Notes: generated by a model from the letters alone, not told the origin. 64,000 nucleotides of DNA from an uncultured Algibacter sp. (GCF_947487605.1 NZ_CANKXK010000006.1:174852-238851); one strand, 5' to 3'. Shown: positions 51,644 through 60,543, counted from the stretch's first letter. Translations and numbers: made by a program.

Positions 51644-54600
51644 ATGAAAGAAGGTTTAGCAGGAAAGATTGCCAAAAACTTTATAAACTCAAAGCTTACG
51701 GTACTTCTCATGATAGTATTCATGGTTATTGGCGTGTATAGTTCGTTTTTAATTCCGCGTGAAGAAGAACCACAGATTGATGTGCCTATAGCTGATATTT
51801 TTATTGGTTATCCTGGAGCAAGCCCTACCGAAGTTGAGTCTCGGGTTATAAAACCTTTAGAGAAGTTAATTTCGAATATTAAAGGCGTAGAATATGTGTA
51901 TTCTACTTCGATGCAAGAACAAGGGATGGTAATTGTGCAATTTTATGTGGGTGAAGATATTGAACGTTCATTTGTGAAATTGTATAATGAAATTAACAAG
52001 CATATGGATCAAATGCCTAAGGGCGTAACATTTCCATTAGTAAAAACACGTGCTATTGATGATGTGCCTGTTTTAGGCTTAACACTTTGGAGTGAAACCT
52101 ATGACGATTATCAATTAAAACAAATCGCAGAAGAATTAACAAACGAAATAGAAAAAGTTAGCGATGTCTCTGCAACCCAAAAAATAGGTGGTAGAAATAG
52201 ACAATTACGAGTGGTGTTGGACAAAGATAAATTAGCAGAAAGCGGACTGGATTTTTTATCGGTTTCTAAAATGATTAAAGCTAACAACCAACAGTTAAGT
52301 GCAGGAAATTTTGATAAAAATGATATTGAATTTTTAGTGTCTACAGGTAAATTTTTAGAAACCGTTGTAGATGTTGAAAACCTAGTAGTTGGTGTTCAAC
52401 AAAACCAACCTATTTATTTAAAACAGATTGCCACCATTATTGATGGTCCCGAAATACCAACAAATTATGTCTCCTTAGGCTTTGGTCAAGCTAGCGAAAA
52501 AGTGACTACATATAACTCTGAATATCCAGCAGTAACCATTTCAGTTGCTAAACGAAAAGGCGCAGATGCCATGAAAATTTCGGATATAATTATTGATAAA
52601 GTAGAACACTTGAAAACCAACTTGATCCCAGATGATGTGCATGTTGAAGTTACAAGAAATTATGGCGAAACGGCTTCACATAAAGTGTCCGAATTATTGA
52701 TGCATCTTATTGGCGCAATTATAGCGGTAACACTTGTAGTTATGCTAGCTATGGGTTGGCGTGGTGGCTTGGTTGTATTCTTGTCTGTTCCCATTACGTT
52801 TGCTTTAACCTTATTGAGCTACTATATGCTTGATTATACACTAAACCGAATTACATTATTTGCTTTGGTATTTGTAACTGGTATTGTGGTGGACGATTCT
52901 ATTATCATAGCCGAAAATATGCATAGGCATTTTAAAATGAAACGGCTTCCCTTTAAACAAGCAGCTCTATATGCCATAAACGAAGTAGGAAACCCTACTA
53001 TATTAGCAACTTTTACAGTAATAGCCTCTGTATTACCCATGGCTTTTGTATCTGGGTTAATGGGGCCATATATGAGTCCTATGCCTATTGGTGCCTCCTT
53101 AGCGATGCTATTATCATTATTTGTAGCCTTAACCATTACGCCTTATTTGGGCTATATTTTCTTGCGTGAGAAAGATAAAAAAGGAGGTAAACAAAAAGTT
53201 AAAAAGCCTATAGAAGATGGTTTCATTTACAAGGTATATTCAAAATTTGAAACTCCATTAATTGAAAACAAGAAAACACGATGGTTGTTTTTAGGTATCA
53301 CATTTTTATTACTTATGGGTTCTGTGGGACTATTTTTCACCAAATTAGTGGCGGTAAAAATGTTGCCTTTTGATAATAAAAATGAATTTCAAGTAGTTAT
53401 CGATATGCCTGAAGGTAGCACCTTAGAACGTACGGCTACTGTAACCAAAGAAATAGCGCAATATTTATCTTCCAGAACAGAAGTGGTAAATTATCAAAAC
53501 TATGTGGGAACCTCTGCCCCTATTACGTTTAACGGATTGGTACGTCATTACGACTTACGTGGCGGTAGTAATATGGCAGATATTCAAGTAAATCTTACCG
53601 ATAAAAAAGAACGAAGCCTACAAAGTCATGATATTGCAAAATTAATGCGTCCAGACATTCAAAAAATAGCCCAAAAGTATAAAGCCAATGTAAAATTAGT
53701 AGAGGTGCCACCAGGGCCACCAGTACTTTCAACCATTGTTGCAGAAGTTTACGGGCCTAATTATGATGCGCAAATTGAAGTAGCAAATAAAGTGCAGAAT
53801 ATTCTAAAAAATACTACCGATGTTGTGGATGTCGATTGGATGTTTGAGGCAGACCAAGTAGAATACAAACTTATAATCGACAAAGAAAAAGCTATGCTAT
53901 ATGGTGTTACGCCAGAGCAGATTGTATATACCATGAATATGGCATTGTCTAATAAAGCGGTTACTAATTTATATGATGAAAATGCTACAACTCAAGTAGG
54001 TTTGGTTTTAGCATTAGATGAAAAAGAAAAATCTACCATTCAAGATATTTCTCAATTAAAAGTAAAATCAAATCATGGGTATATGGTTCCTATTGGCAAT
54101 TTGGTAACTGTTCAACAAAATACAAAAGCCAAGAGTATTTACAGAAAAAACCAAAAGCGAGTGGTTTATGTTATGGCAGATATGGCAGGTACGTTAGAAA
54201 GCCCTGTTTATGTGATACTTGACATGGAAAAAAAATTAAAAGATATTAAACTTCCTGAAGGGTATAAAATGAACGAATTATATTTAAATCAACCCGATTT
54301 TGAAGACAATTACACCGTAAAATGGGACGGAGAATGGCAAATAACTTTAGAAGTTTTTAGGGATTTAGGAATAGCCTTTTTAGGGGTTATTATTATCATT
54401 TATATCTTGATAGTCGGGTGGTTTCAAAACTTTAAAGCACCTGTGGTTATGATGGTTGCCATACCCCTATCATTGATAGGTATTGTTTTAGGGCACTGGC
54501 TTATGGGCGCATTTTTTACAGCCACTTCATTTATTGGCATGATTGCACTTGCTGGTATTATGGTAAGAAATTCGGTATTACTTATCGATTTTATAAACTT

Positions 54601-54838
54601 AAGGTTAGCCGATAACATTCCATTAAAACAAGCTGTAATTGAAGCTGGAGCAGTGCGTACCACACCCATACTGTTAACTGCTGGAACGGTTGTTATTGGT
54701 GCATTTGTAATTCTATTTGATCCCATTTTTCAAGGTTTAGCCATTTCACTAATGGGTGGTACCATTGTAAGTACGTTTTTAACTCTATTGGTAGTGCCTT
54801 TGGTTTATTATATGATTGAGCGCAAAAACTATAAATAG
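51644..54838 (+). CDS. RND efflux permease (HAE-type)
   Basis: 1064 aa proton-driven pump of 12 helices with two large periplasmic loops (about 40-345 and 570-895). Proton relay TGIVVDDSIIIAENM in helix 4. The N-terminal signature YPGASPTEVESRVIKPLEK is of hydrophobe/amphiphile efflux type. The HME-specific metal-site methionine pattern is not apparent, so drug or lipid export is more likely than copper export, in spite of the copper receptor nearby. Confidence 0.92.
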   Translation: MKEGLAGKIAKNFINSKLTVLLMIVFMVIGVYSSFLIPREEEPQIDVPIADIFIGYPGASPTEVESRVIKPLEKLISNIKGVEYVYSTSMQEQGMVIVQFYVGEDIERSFVKLYNEINKHMDQMPKGVTFPLVKTRAIDDVPVLGLTLWSETYDDYQLKQIAEELTNEIEKVSDVSATQKIGGRNRQLRVVLDKDKLAESGLDFLSVSKMIKANNQQLSAGNFDKNDIEFLVSTGKFLETVVDVENLVVGVQQNQPIYLKQIATIIDGPEIPTNYVSLGFGQASEKVTTYNSEYPAVTISVAKRKGADAMKISDIIIDKVEHLKTNLIPDDVHVEVTRNYGETASHKVSELLMHLIGAIIAVTLVVMLAMGWRGGLVVFLSVPITFALTLLSYYMLDYTLNRITLFALVFVTGIVVDDSIIIAENMHRHFKMKRLPFKQAALYAINEVGNPTILATFTVIASVLPMAFVSGLMGPYMSPMPIGASLAMLLSLFVALTITPYLGYIFLREKDKKGGKQKVKKPIEDGFIYKVYSKFETPLIENKKTRWLFLGITFLLLMGSVGLFFTKLVAVKMLPFDNKNEFQVVIDMPEGSTLERTATVTKEIAQYLSSRTEVVNYQNYVGTSAPITFNGLVRHYDLRGGSNMADIQVNLTDKKERSLQSHDIAKLMRPDIQKIAQKYKANVKLVEVPPGPPVLSTIVAEVYGPNYDAQIEVANKVQNILKNTTDVVDVDWMFEADQVEYKLIIDKEKAMLYGVTPEQIVYTMNMALSNKAVTNLYDENATTQVGLVLALDEKEKSTIQDISQLKVKSNHGYMVPIGNLVTVQQNTKAKSIYRKNQKRVVYVMADMAGTLESPVYVILDMEKKLKDIKLPEGYKMNELYLNQPDFEDNYTVKWDGEWQITLEVFRDLGIAFLGVIIIIYILIVGWFQNFKAPVVMMVAIPLSLIGIVLGHWLMGAFFTATSFIGMIALAGIMVRNSVLLIDFINLRLADNIPLKQAVIEAGAVRTTPILLTAGTVVIGAFVILFDPIFQGLAISLMGGTIVSTFLTLLVVPLVYYMIERKNYK

Positions 54839-54848
54839 TTGTCCGTTC

Positions 54849-54860
54849 GAGCACAGTCGA
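54849..54860. repeat. dispersed repeat word GAGCACAGTCGA, copy 2
   Basis: Same 12 bases as 47406-47417, here inside TTCGAGCACAGTCGAGAAC, between the RND permease and the next small gene. Confidence 0.45.
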
Positions 54861-54935
54861 GAACTACTTCTCGTTAATAGAATTTAAACAGGTCTCTACT
54901 AAGCTCGACCAAACAATTTAAAAATTATAAATAAA

Positions 54936-55241
54936 ATGAAATTAGTAATTGTTACAGCAGTAGAGGAATTTCAAAAAGATGTTCTAAAGTTATTTAAAAA
55001 GGCTAACATAGAAAGTTTTAGTAGTCATGATATTGATGGTTATAAAAATGCACCATCTGTTTTAAGAACATCTAGTTGGTTTCCTAGTGAAGCGGTGGGC
55101 AACGAGTCGCAATTATTTTTTTCTTTTACTAATGAGAGTCACATCGAAAATCTATTTAACTTAATAGAACTATTTAATAAAAATTTAGAAACCAACAACC
55201 CTATAAAAGCGGTTGTATTACCTATTGAGAAGCATATTTAA
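54936..55241 (+). CDS. small PII-like/ferredoxin-like-fold protein (101 aa)
   Basis: KLVIVTAVEEFQKDVLKLFK, then a central loop and IKAVVLPIEKHI: a beta-alpha-beta pattern like PII-like proteins encoded behind RND pumps. No catalytic residues. 11 nt before a DUF2892 gene. Confidence 0.6.
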   Translation: MKLVIVTAVEEFQKDVLKLFKKANIESFSSHDIDGYKNAPSVLRTSSWFPSEAVGNESQLFFSFTNESHIENLFNLIELFNKNLETNNPIKAVVLPIEKHI

Positions 55242-55252
55242 AACTTATCATT

Positions 55253-55441
55253 ATGAAAAATAGAATTGTTAGAGCCGTGGCAGGAACTTTTATATTAACA
55301 AGTTTATTACTTGCTATTTATGTTAATATAAATTGGTTATGGTTTACAGCATTTGTAGGTGCAAATTTGTTACAATCATCAATTACAAAATGGTGCTTAA
55401 TGGATACTATTTTAGAAAAAATATTTAAAGTGAAAGATTGA
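55253..55441 (+). CDS. DUF2892 (YgaP-like) small membrane protein
   Basis: 62 aa, two helices. RAVAGTFILTSLLLAI and QSSITKWCLMDTIL match the inner-membrane DUF2892 pattern (R-x2-AG, then S-x-T-x2-C). Often next to RND or rhodanese genes. Last gene of the efflux operon. Confidence 0.78.
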   Translation: MKNRIVRAVAGTFILTSLLLAIYVNINWLWFTAFVGANLLQSSITKWCLMDTILEKIFKVKD

Positions 55442-55639
55442 TATTACAATGTTATAATTTTCATTAATGCTAACAGGCTTTTAGACTTATTTTCCTCATT
55501 TTTTATAAAATTTACCCATTGTATATTTATAAAAATCAAAAAGAGGCATGCTCACATTTAAAAACTTCAATATTGGTCTTTAAGAGATAAACGGAGGTTT
55601 AAGAAGCATTAACATACACTTCATAATTATCTCCAAAAC

Positions 55640-55682
55640 TGATGAGCATCATTGCCTACACTACTTTATGGGCTTAACTTTA
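55640..55682 (+). promoter_or_regulatory. regulon promoter I
   Basis: TGATGAGCATCA (55640-55651), 23 nt, TAACTTTA (55675-55682). The ATG at 55668 is inside the promoter, so the gene starts at 55710. Confidence 0.88.
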
Positions 55683-55709
55683 TTTCATATTAACCAAAAA
55701 GTTATTATC

Positions 55710-56207
55710 ATGAAAAAATTAATGCTTGGTTTATTTTTATTAGGATTAACCACCCAAGTTTATGCTCAAGGCTCCGAAACGTTTCCTGCGGTATACATCG
55801 TCCATAACTACAAATATTTAAGTGATGTAAACTCTAAAGAAGCCGCTATGCCAGTAGAAGAACTACATTTAAAAGTGAGTGACTTTAATGTAAAAGAATT
55901 AGATATCTATGCAGATGAATATGATTTATATGAAGTTTACTTTGTAATTCCTGAAGGAAAAATATTAGCTTCCTATGATTCGGAAAGTAATTTACTAAGA
56001 ACAATAGAAAGATACAAAAACATCAATTTACCTGAATCTGTTTTGGAATCTGTGTCTACTAGATTTCCAAATTGGGCCATATCTAAAAATGCATATCTGG
56101 TTAATTACCATAATTCTGGTAAATTAAAAAAGCTTTACAAACTTACTCTTGAAAACGGCAACAAGCGTATTAAGATTAAAGTTGATGACAATGGAGATTT
56201 TTTATAA
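55710..56207 (+). CDS. exported PepSY-like protein (165 aa)
   Basis: Signal peptide 1-19 (cleaved after VYA). Two repeats of the strand-helix pattern seen in PepSY-like (DUF2874) periplasmic proteins: LYEVYFVIPEGKILASYD ... NLPESVLESVSTRFPNW, then NGNKRIKIKVDDNGDFL. Role unknown. Start chosen from promoter I. Confidence 0.65.
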   Translation: MKKLMLGLFLLGLTTQVYAQGSETFPAVYIVHNYKYLSDVNSKEAAMPVEELHLKVSDFNVKELDIYADEYDLYEVYFVIPEGKILASYDSESNLLRTIERYKNINLPESVLESVSTRFPNWAISKNAYLVNYHNSGKLKKLYKLTLENGNKRIKIKVDDNGDFL

Positions 56208-56226
56208 TAACTTGTTTCAAGCTACT

Positions 56227-56263
56227 AGAAAAGTATTTTCAAGCTATTTGAAGATACTTTTCT
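56227..56263 (+). terminator. terminator after the PepSY-like gene
   Basis: AGAAAAGTATTTTCAA (56227-56242) and TTTGAAGATACTTTTCT are inverted with one mismatch around a short loop, 20 nt after the stop. Confidence 0.6.
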
Positions 56264-56461
56264 TAAATGTTATTGATAAAAAATTAAAATGAAAGATTAA
56301 AAGCTTACCGCTTAAAAAATAATGACACAGGTAATTTATCTATTTATAGAAAACAAAGTTTATACAACCTCTCTTACTTATTATTAAGATGATGATGAAG
56401 CGGAGCATTGCCTTTTAATTCATTTACAAATAGTCATAAGCTATTTGAAGAAACTAAAAAC

Positions 56462-57163
56462 ATGAATAAAACGTTTCGAAATATTTTAGCAATCTGTATT
56501 GCAATTTTACCAATCAATATTATAATGATTTGGTATAGACTAACACAAACTGAAAATTTCTCGACAACTGATATGATTGTATATCCATTGATTTTTGGTG
56601 GCGGCTTATGCGTTCTAATTTTAGCGCTTAACAAATACTTAATAAGGGACACATTTAAAGAAACTTTTAATTCTGGTAAAGGAACTTGGTATTGGGATAC
56701 CTTAGTAGCTTTAGGTTTAACGGCAATCTATTTTTTAATGTTTTTTTTAGAAAGAATGACGCTTTACCAATGGATACCAAATAATAATCCACCAAATACA
56801 GAATTGATAGATACAATAATAACTTTGGCAAATAACCCCTTGCTAATCATTATTTGGTTTGGTCCTGTTTTATGGATTGGCATTGCTCTTTTTGAAGAAC
56901 TATCTAGAGTATTCTTATTAAAATGCTTGTGGAACATTAATGACAACAAAAATTGGCATATTGTTGCAATATTTTTAGCCTCTGCCCTAATTGGGATAGC
57001 ACACTTATATCAAGGAACTGCTGGAATAATTTCTATAGGACTTAAAAGTGTTATTATGAGTTTTTACTTTTATAAATACCGAAGATTGTTACCGTTAGTC
57101 ATATCTCACGCACTCTATGACGGCATACAGTTTGCTTTTTTTATTGTGCAATTTCAAAGTTAA
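56462..57163 (+). CDS. CPBP-family intramembrane protease-like protein
   Basis: 233 aa, seven to eight helices. ABI/CPBP motifs: FEELSRVFLL (EE..R), GIAHLYQG (His) and SHALYDGI (His, Asp). Expected to be a membrane glutamic/metallo endopeptidase. Start at 56462 (MNKTFRN), since the upstream part of the frame is polar leader. 3 nt before the TfoX-like gene. No regulon operator upstream. Confidence 0.82.
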   Translation: MNKTFRNILAICIAILPINIIMIWYRLTQTENFSTTDMIVYPLIFGGGLCVLILALNKYLIRDTFKETFNSGKGTWYWDTLVALGLTAIYFLMFFLERMTLYQWIPNNNPPNTELIDTIITLANNPLLIIIWFGPVLWIGIALFEELSRVFLLKCLWNINDNKNWHIVAIFLASALIGIAHLYQGTAGIISIGLKSVIMSFYFYKYRRLLPLVISHALYDGIQFAFFIVQFQS

Positions 57164-57166
57164 AAA

Positions 57167-57442
57167 ATGAAACAATTAACTAATTTACCAAACATTGGAA
57201 AAACGCTTGCTAAAAAATTGAATTCCGTTGGAATCGAAAATGAGAAAATGCTAAAAAAAATTGGCAGTAAAAATGCAATAGCTAAAATTATAACAATTGA
57301 AAATAGTGGTACTTGCATAAATATGCTTTATGCCATAGAAGGCGCTATACAAGGCATAAGATGGCACGGACTAGACAATAAAAAAAAACAAGAATTAAGC
57401 AATTATTATAAAACCTTGGAAAAAATAAAAACAATATCCTGA
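57167..57442 (+). CDS. TfoX C-terminal-domain-like protein
   Basis: 91 aa. LTNLPNIGKTLAKKLNSVGI is a helix-hairpin-helix motif, and ALYAIEGAIQG-like LYAIEGAIQGIRWHGL marks the TfoX_C domain. The N-terminal TfoX domain is missing, as is usual for stand-alone versions. Operonic with the CPBP gene. Its stop codon is the first TGA of operator J. Confidence 0.82.
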   Translation: MKQLTNLPNIGKTLAKKLNSVGIENEKMLKKIGSKNAIAKIITIENSGTCINMLYAIEGAIQGIRWHGLDNKKKQELSNYYKTLEKIKTIS

Positions 57443-57482
57443 TAAATATCATTTAAAAAAAACTGCAAGTATGCTAGATTTG
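57440..57482 (+). promoter_or_regulatory. regulon promoter J
   Basis: TGATAAATATCA (57440-57451), 23 nt, TAGATTTG (57475-57482), a perfect -7 consensus; ATG 22 nt later. Confidence 0.9.
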
Positions 57483-57503
57483 TTAAGTTAAAAACTTGTC
57501 AAC

Positions 57504-58403
57504 ATGAAAACAATAATATATGCCACAGATTGTACCAAAAATGATGCTTCTTCGCTAAAGTATGCTTATCGTTTAAGTTTTATTATGAATGCTAATTTAC
57601 ATATTTTGCATGTATATAATTTTCCTCCCATTGCATTTTCAACCATCCAACCCTTAGACTTGCTTAAAAAGCGAATGCATCAAGAACAAATAGAACTTGT
57701 AGATAGTTACTGTAAAACTCATCTTAAAAACGAATTTCATCAAAAACCTGTTATAACTCATGTTATTGAGAACAATTCGGTTTCTGAAAGTATTCTGCGT
57801 CTTTCTAAAATACTAAGCCCAGATTTAATTATTATAGGCATGAAAGATAAACATAGTGCTAGAGGTTACTTTTCTGGTAATATTGCAAATACACTCTTAG
57901 ATACCATCGAAATGCCATTGTTAATTGTCCCTAACAGCTTAGTTTATGATACAATATCTACGATAGTATATGCTACAGATTTTGAGGCAGCCGACATACT
58001 ATCCATTCAAAAACTAATAGAAATTGCTAAACCATTTTCTGCACTTATAGAAGTTATACATGTTTATAAAACAGATGAATACCCTGTTAAAGAGTATATG
58101 AAGCAATTTAAGAATACACTTTTAAACGAGGTTTCTTATCCAGAAATAGCCTTTAAAACCATTGCTTCTACCAGTATTAAATCAGGCTTACATAGTGTTT
58201 TAAATAATGAAAAAGCCAGTATGTTAGCTATGTTAGAACGCAAACATAATTGGAGTTTTTCTAATATTTTTCATAAAGATTTAGTGAAAGACATGGAAGT
58301 ATCATTAAAAATCCCTCTACTCGCTTTTAATAAGCATAGTGCAAAACTTCAAAACGAAAATGCTCTGTGTAATAATTATAAAAAAACACTAAGCTTTGGT
58401 TAA
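57504..58403 (+). CDS. universal stress protein, two Usp domains (divergent)
   Basis: 299 aa. TIIYATDCTKNDASSLKYA at the start and a second IVYATDFEAADILSI opening (about 155), so both domains are visible. The ATP signature is altered (IGMKDKHSARGYFSGNIA), unlike the clustered usp genes. Monocistronic behind promoter J. Confidence 0.88.
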   Translation: MKTIIYATDCTKNDASSLKYAYRLSFIMNANLHILHVYNFPPIAFSTIQPLDLLKKRMHQEQIELVDSYCKTHLKNEFHQKPVITHVIENNSVSESILRLSKILSPDLIIIGMKDKHSARGYFSGNIANTLLDTIEMPLLIVPNSLVYDTISTIVYATDFEAADILSIQKLIEIAKPFSALIEVIHVYKTDEYPVKEYMKQFKNTLLNEVSYPEIAFKTIASTSIKSGLHSVLNNEKASMLAMLERKHNWSFSNIFHKDLVKDMEVSLKIPLLAFNKHSAKLQNENALCNNYKKTLSFG

Positions 58404-58427
58404 GTAGGCTTCTAAATTAAAGGTTAT

Positions 58428-58552
58428 GGGGCTGTCCAAAAAAGGCGTCATTACTAACTTAAGTGAAGGAATCTTGAAAGTTCGAGTTATTTATTATTAG
58501 ATTACTTCAAAATAAAAAGTTTCTCGTAATAGCTACTTTTAAGGCAGCCTCC
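58428..58552. repeat. possible degenerate dispersed repeat GGGGCTGTCC ... GGCAGCCTCC
   Basis: The ends GGGGCTGTCC (about 58430) and GGCAGCCTCC (about 58542) are nearly inverted and the right one is followed by eight T. I recall GGCTGTCCAAAAA ... CGTCATT repeats in flavobacterial intergenic DNA. The right end may serve as terminator for the usp gene. The remaining 58553-58650 shows nothing. Confidence 0.4.
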
Positions 58553-58659
58553 TTTTTTTTAAACATCTCACTTGAGAAACGCAAAAACAACGATACAAAC
58601 TCTATTAACTATCGCACCAGAATAAATACACAGAATTGGCTAAAAATGTCTCTTTAAAC

Positions 58660-58702
58660 TGATGCATATCATTTCCAATTTTCACCTCCACGTGTATCTT
58701 TA
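58660..58702 (+). promoter_or_regulatory. regulon promoter K
   Basis: TGATGCATATCA (58660-58671), 23 nt, TATCTTTA (58695-58702); ATG 22 nt later. Confidence 0.9.
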
Positions 58703-58723
58703 TTAGCATAGAAAAACATAACA

Positions 58724-58966
58724 ATGAAAACGACATTGTACATACAACACTTAAAATGTGCTGATTGCGAATCAATCATTATAAAAAAACTTTCTGATTT
58801 AGAAAATATTTATAACATCACAATTAAGCTTCAATATGCTACTGTAACCTTTGAGCATGAAACAAAAGAAGATGTTGCCATAGTAAAACAAACACTTTCT
58901 AGAATAGGGTATCCTCCATATGGAGAAAAAAACACTTTCGCTAAAAAATCAAAATTAATAAATTAA
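58724..58966 (+). CDS. heavy-metal-associated (HMA) domain protein
   Basis: 80 aa, a single ferredoxin-like HMA fold: TLYIQHLKCADCESIIIKKL with the CxxC metal site (CADC), VTFEHETKE and IGYPPYG. Stand-alone copper- or zinc-type chaperone. Controlled by promoter K. May serve the copper uptake genes at 43-46 kb; no P-type ATPase is in the window. Confidence 0.85.
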   Translation: MKTTLYIQHLKCADCESIIIKKLSDLENIYNITIKLQYATVTFEHETKEDVAIVKQTLSRIGYPPYGEKNTFAKKSKLIN

Positions 58967-59195
58967 GAATCAAGTAATTAATACAACACACTATTAATTT
59001 AATTACTAAAACAAAATATATTCTAACGGTTGTATAGATATTAAAGTAGCAAGTGTTGGAGTCGTTTAATACCACGCTGGCTATGTATAAAAATTATTAT
59101 CATATATGATTTGAATGTGAATGATTGGCTAAATAAAAGTTAACACCTATTACAATTTATAATTGAAACTTTCATTTATAAAATTTGGTATAAAT

Positions 59196-59238
59196 TGATG
59201 AATATCATTGTTACAATGTTTATCCTTTACTACTTTAA
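59196..59238 (+). promoter_or_regulatory. regulon promoter L
   Basis: TGATGAATATCA (59196-59207), 23 nt, TACTTTAA (59231-59238); ATG 15 nt later. The 229 bp before it hold no gene. Confidence 0.88.
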
Positions 59239-59252
59239 AACAAAATTGAGTC

Positions 59253-59750
59253 ATGATACTTTATGTTTGTTTACTACTAATTTTGGCTTTTATCGTGGCA
59301 CTACTATTAATTCCAATAACCATTTTTATTGATACAACATCTAACCAGTATTATATAAAACTGCAAGGGCTTGCAAAAGCAAATTTAGAACAACATAAAC
59401 AGGAAATATTTAGAATACGGTTAAAAATATTGATTTTTAATTTCTACCTGTACCCTCTAAAAGCACAAGCAAAAAATAAGCTTAACAAAAAGAAACGTTA
59501 TTCGCCAAAACCTAAAAGAAAGTTTCTTATAAAGAAGATTTTAAGAATGACAAAAACATTTAGAGTAACGCACTTTTTAATAAATATTGATACGGATAAT
59601 TACATTTTGAATGCCAAATTATATCCGCTGTTTGGTTTATTGAATTACAATGGATGTAATTGTCATATTAATTTTCAAGGACAGAATCAATTGATTTTAC
59701 TAGTTAAAAACAGACCAATAAATATTATTAAATCATTTATTAACTTTTAA
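59253..59750 (+). CDS. DUF2953-like (YtfI-like) membrane-anchored protein
   Basis: 165 aa. One N-terminal helix (1-25), then a beta-rich region, a basic linker (KAQAKNKLNKKKRYSPKPKR) and a C-terminal part with INIDTDNYILNAKLYPLFGL, the conserved core of DUF2953. In Bacillus the DUF2953 gene ytfI lies beside ytfJ, and the same pairing is seen here: a YtfJ-like gene starts 11 nt downstream. Confidence 0.65.
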   Translation: MILYVCLLLILAFIVALLLIPITIFIDTTSNQYYIKLQGLAKANLEQHKQEIFRIRLKILIFNFYLYPLKAQAKNKLNKKKRYSPKPKRKFLIKKILRMTKTFRVTHFLINIDTDNYILNAKLYPLFGLLNYNGCNCHINFQGQNQLILLVKNRPINIIKSFINF

Positions 59751-59760
59751 ATAATACATT

Positions 59761-60135
59761 ATGGATTTACATTTTGAAGAATTATTAAGTCAGATTACTG
59801 ACTTTATAAAAACAGAAGCCAAAACAGAGACTGTTGTTGGCCAACAATTTGAATTAGGACAATTTAAATGCGTTCCAGTAATTAAAGTAGGCATAGGCTT
59901 TGGTTCTGGTGGAGGTGAAGGAATGGAAACTAAAACAAAAGGTCGTAAAGGTCAAGGAGCTGGAGCTGGAGCTGGCATTGGTATTGAACCTATAGGCTTC
60001 TTGGTAACAAAAGACGAAGAAATTTCTTTTATTGACGCTGGTAAAACTCATGGGCTTGCCGCTGCTTTTGAAAAAGTACCAGACTTAATTGAAAAGGTTA
60101 TTGAGAAAAGAAGTAAAGATGAGGCACCCGTTTAA
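59761..60135 (+). CDS. GerW/YtfJ-family protein
   Basis: 124 aa. IKTEAKTETVVGQQFELG, the Gly-rich VGIGFGSGGGEG, and GAGAGAGIGIEPIGFLV match GerW/YtfJ, known in Bacillus as a spore germination protein. This organism group does not sporulate. The family is also widespread in non-sporeformers. Second gene of the operon under promoter L. Confidence 0.82.
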   Translation: MDLHFEELLSQITDFIKTEAKTETVVGQQFELGQFKCVPVIKVGIGFGSGGGEGMETKTKGRKGQGAGAGAGIGIEPIGFLVTKDEEISFIDAGKTHGLAAAFEKVPDLIEKVIEKRSKDEAPV

Positions 60136-60543
60136 TTATTATTACTATTTAGCAATTTATAATCAGGCTAATTGTTTTTTTAATCATAAAATCAAACAAA
60201 TTCAGCCTGATATTAAATTATAGCCCATTCATCCTTTATTATAATCAAATTCAAAGCTATTTTTTATCATCCTAAAAACCTAAAAAACAAAGTTTACATA
60301 AAGTTACTCTTCTTCTACTTAACCCCTTAACACCTAATAACATTCAAGGTTTTATCTTTTTAAGTATACTTACTAAGTTAAATATTTCTCCAAACAAATT
60401 ATTGGTAAATTTAAAATCAATAATCTTTTAACTCAATAAAATTAAATTATAATTTAAAAAACTAATCTATATAATTAATTAAAAAGTATACTAATTCATC
60501 CTTTCAAAAGTTATATTTTTAGCCTTTCAATTAATTTTACAAA
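60136..60543. other. AT-rich intergenic region with one terminator-like stem
   Basis: ATAATCAGGCTAATT (60159-60173) and AATTCAGCCTGATATT (60199-60214) pair with a one-base bulge, 24 nt after the ytfJ-like stop. The following 330 bp are strongly AT-rich and contain no gene or operator of the local type; TATATTTT near 60513 might be the -7 box of the next gene. Confidence 0.5.

Noticed and set aside
51644..54838. CusA-type copper efflux pump
   Set aside because: The N-terminal signature is of the hydrophobe/amphiphile type and the metal-relay methionines were not apparent, in spite of nearby copper-related genes.
58428..58552. Insertion sequence with terminal repeats
   Set aside because: Inverted ends are only about 10 bp and the 125-bp interior has no transposase remnant; more like a small dispersed repeat or terminator.
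58967..59195. Possible attC-like fragments (AACGGTTGTATAG, GGCTATGTATAAAAATTATT)
   Set aside because: Resembles the inner arm GTATAAAAATAATT but no matching complementary arm or cassette edge could be paired.
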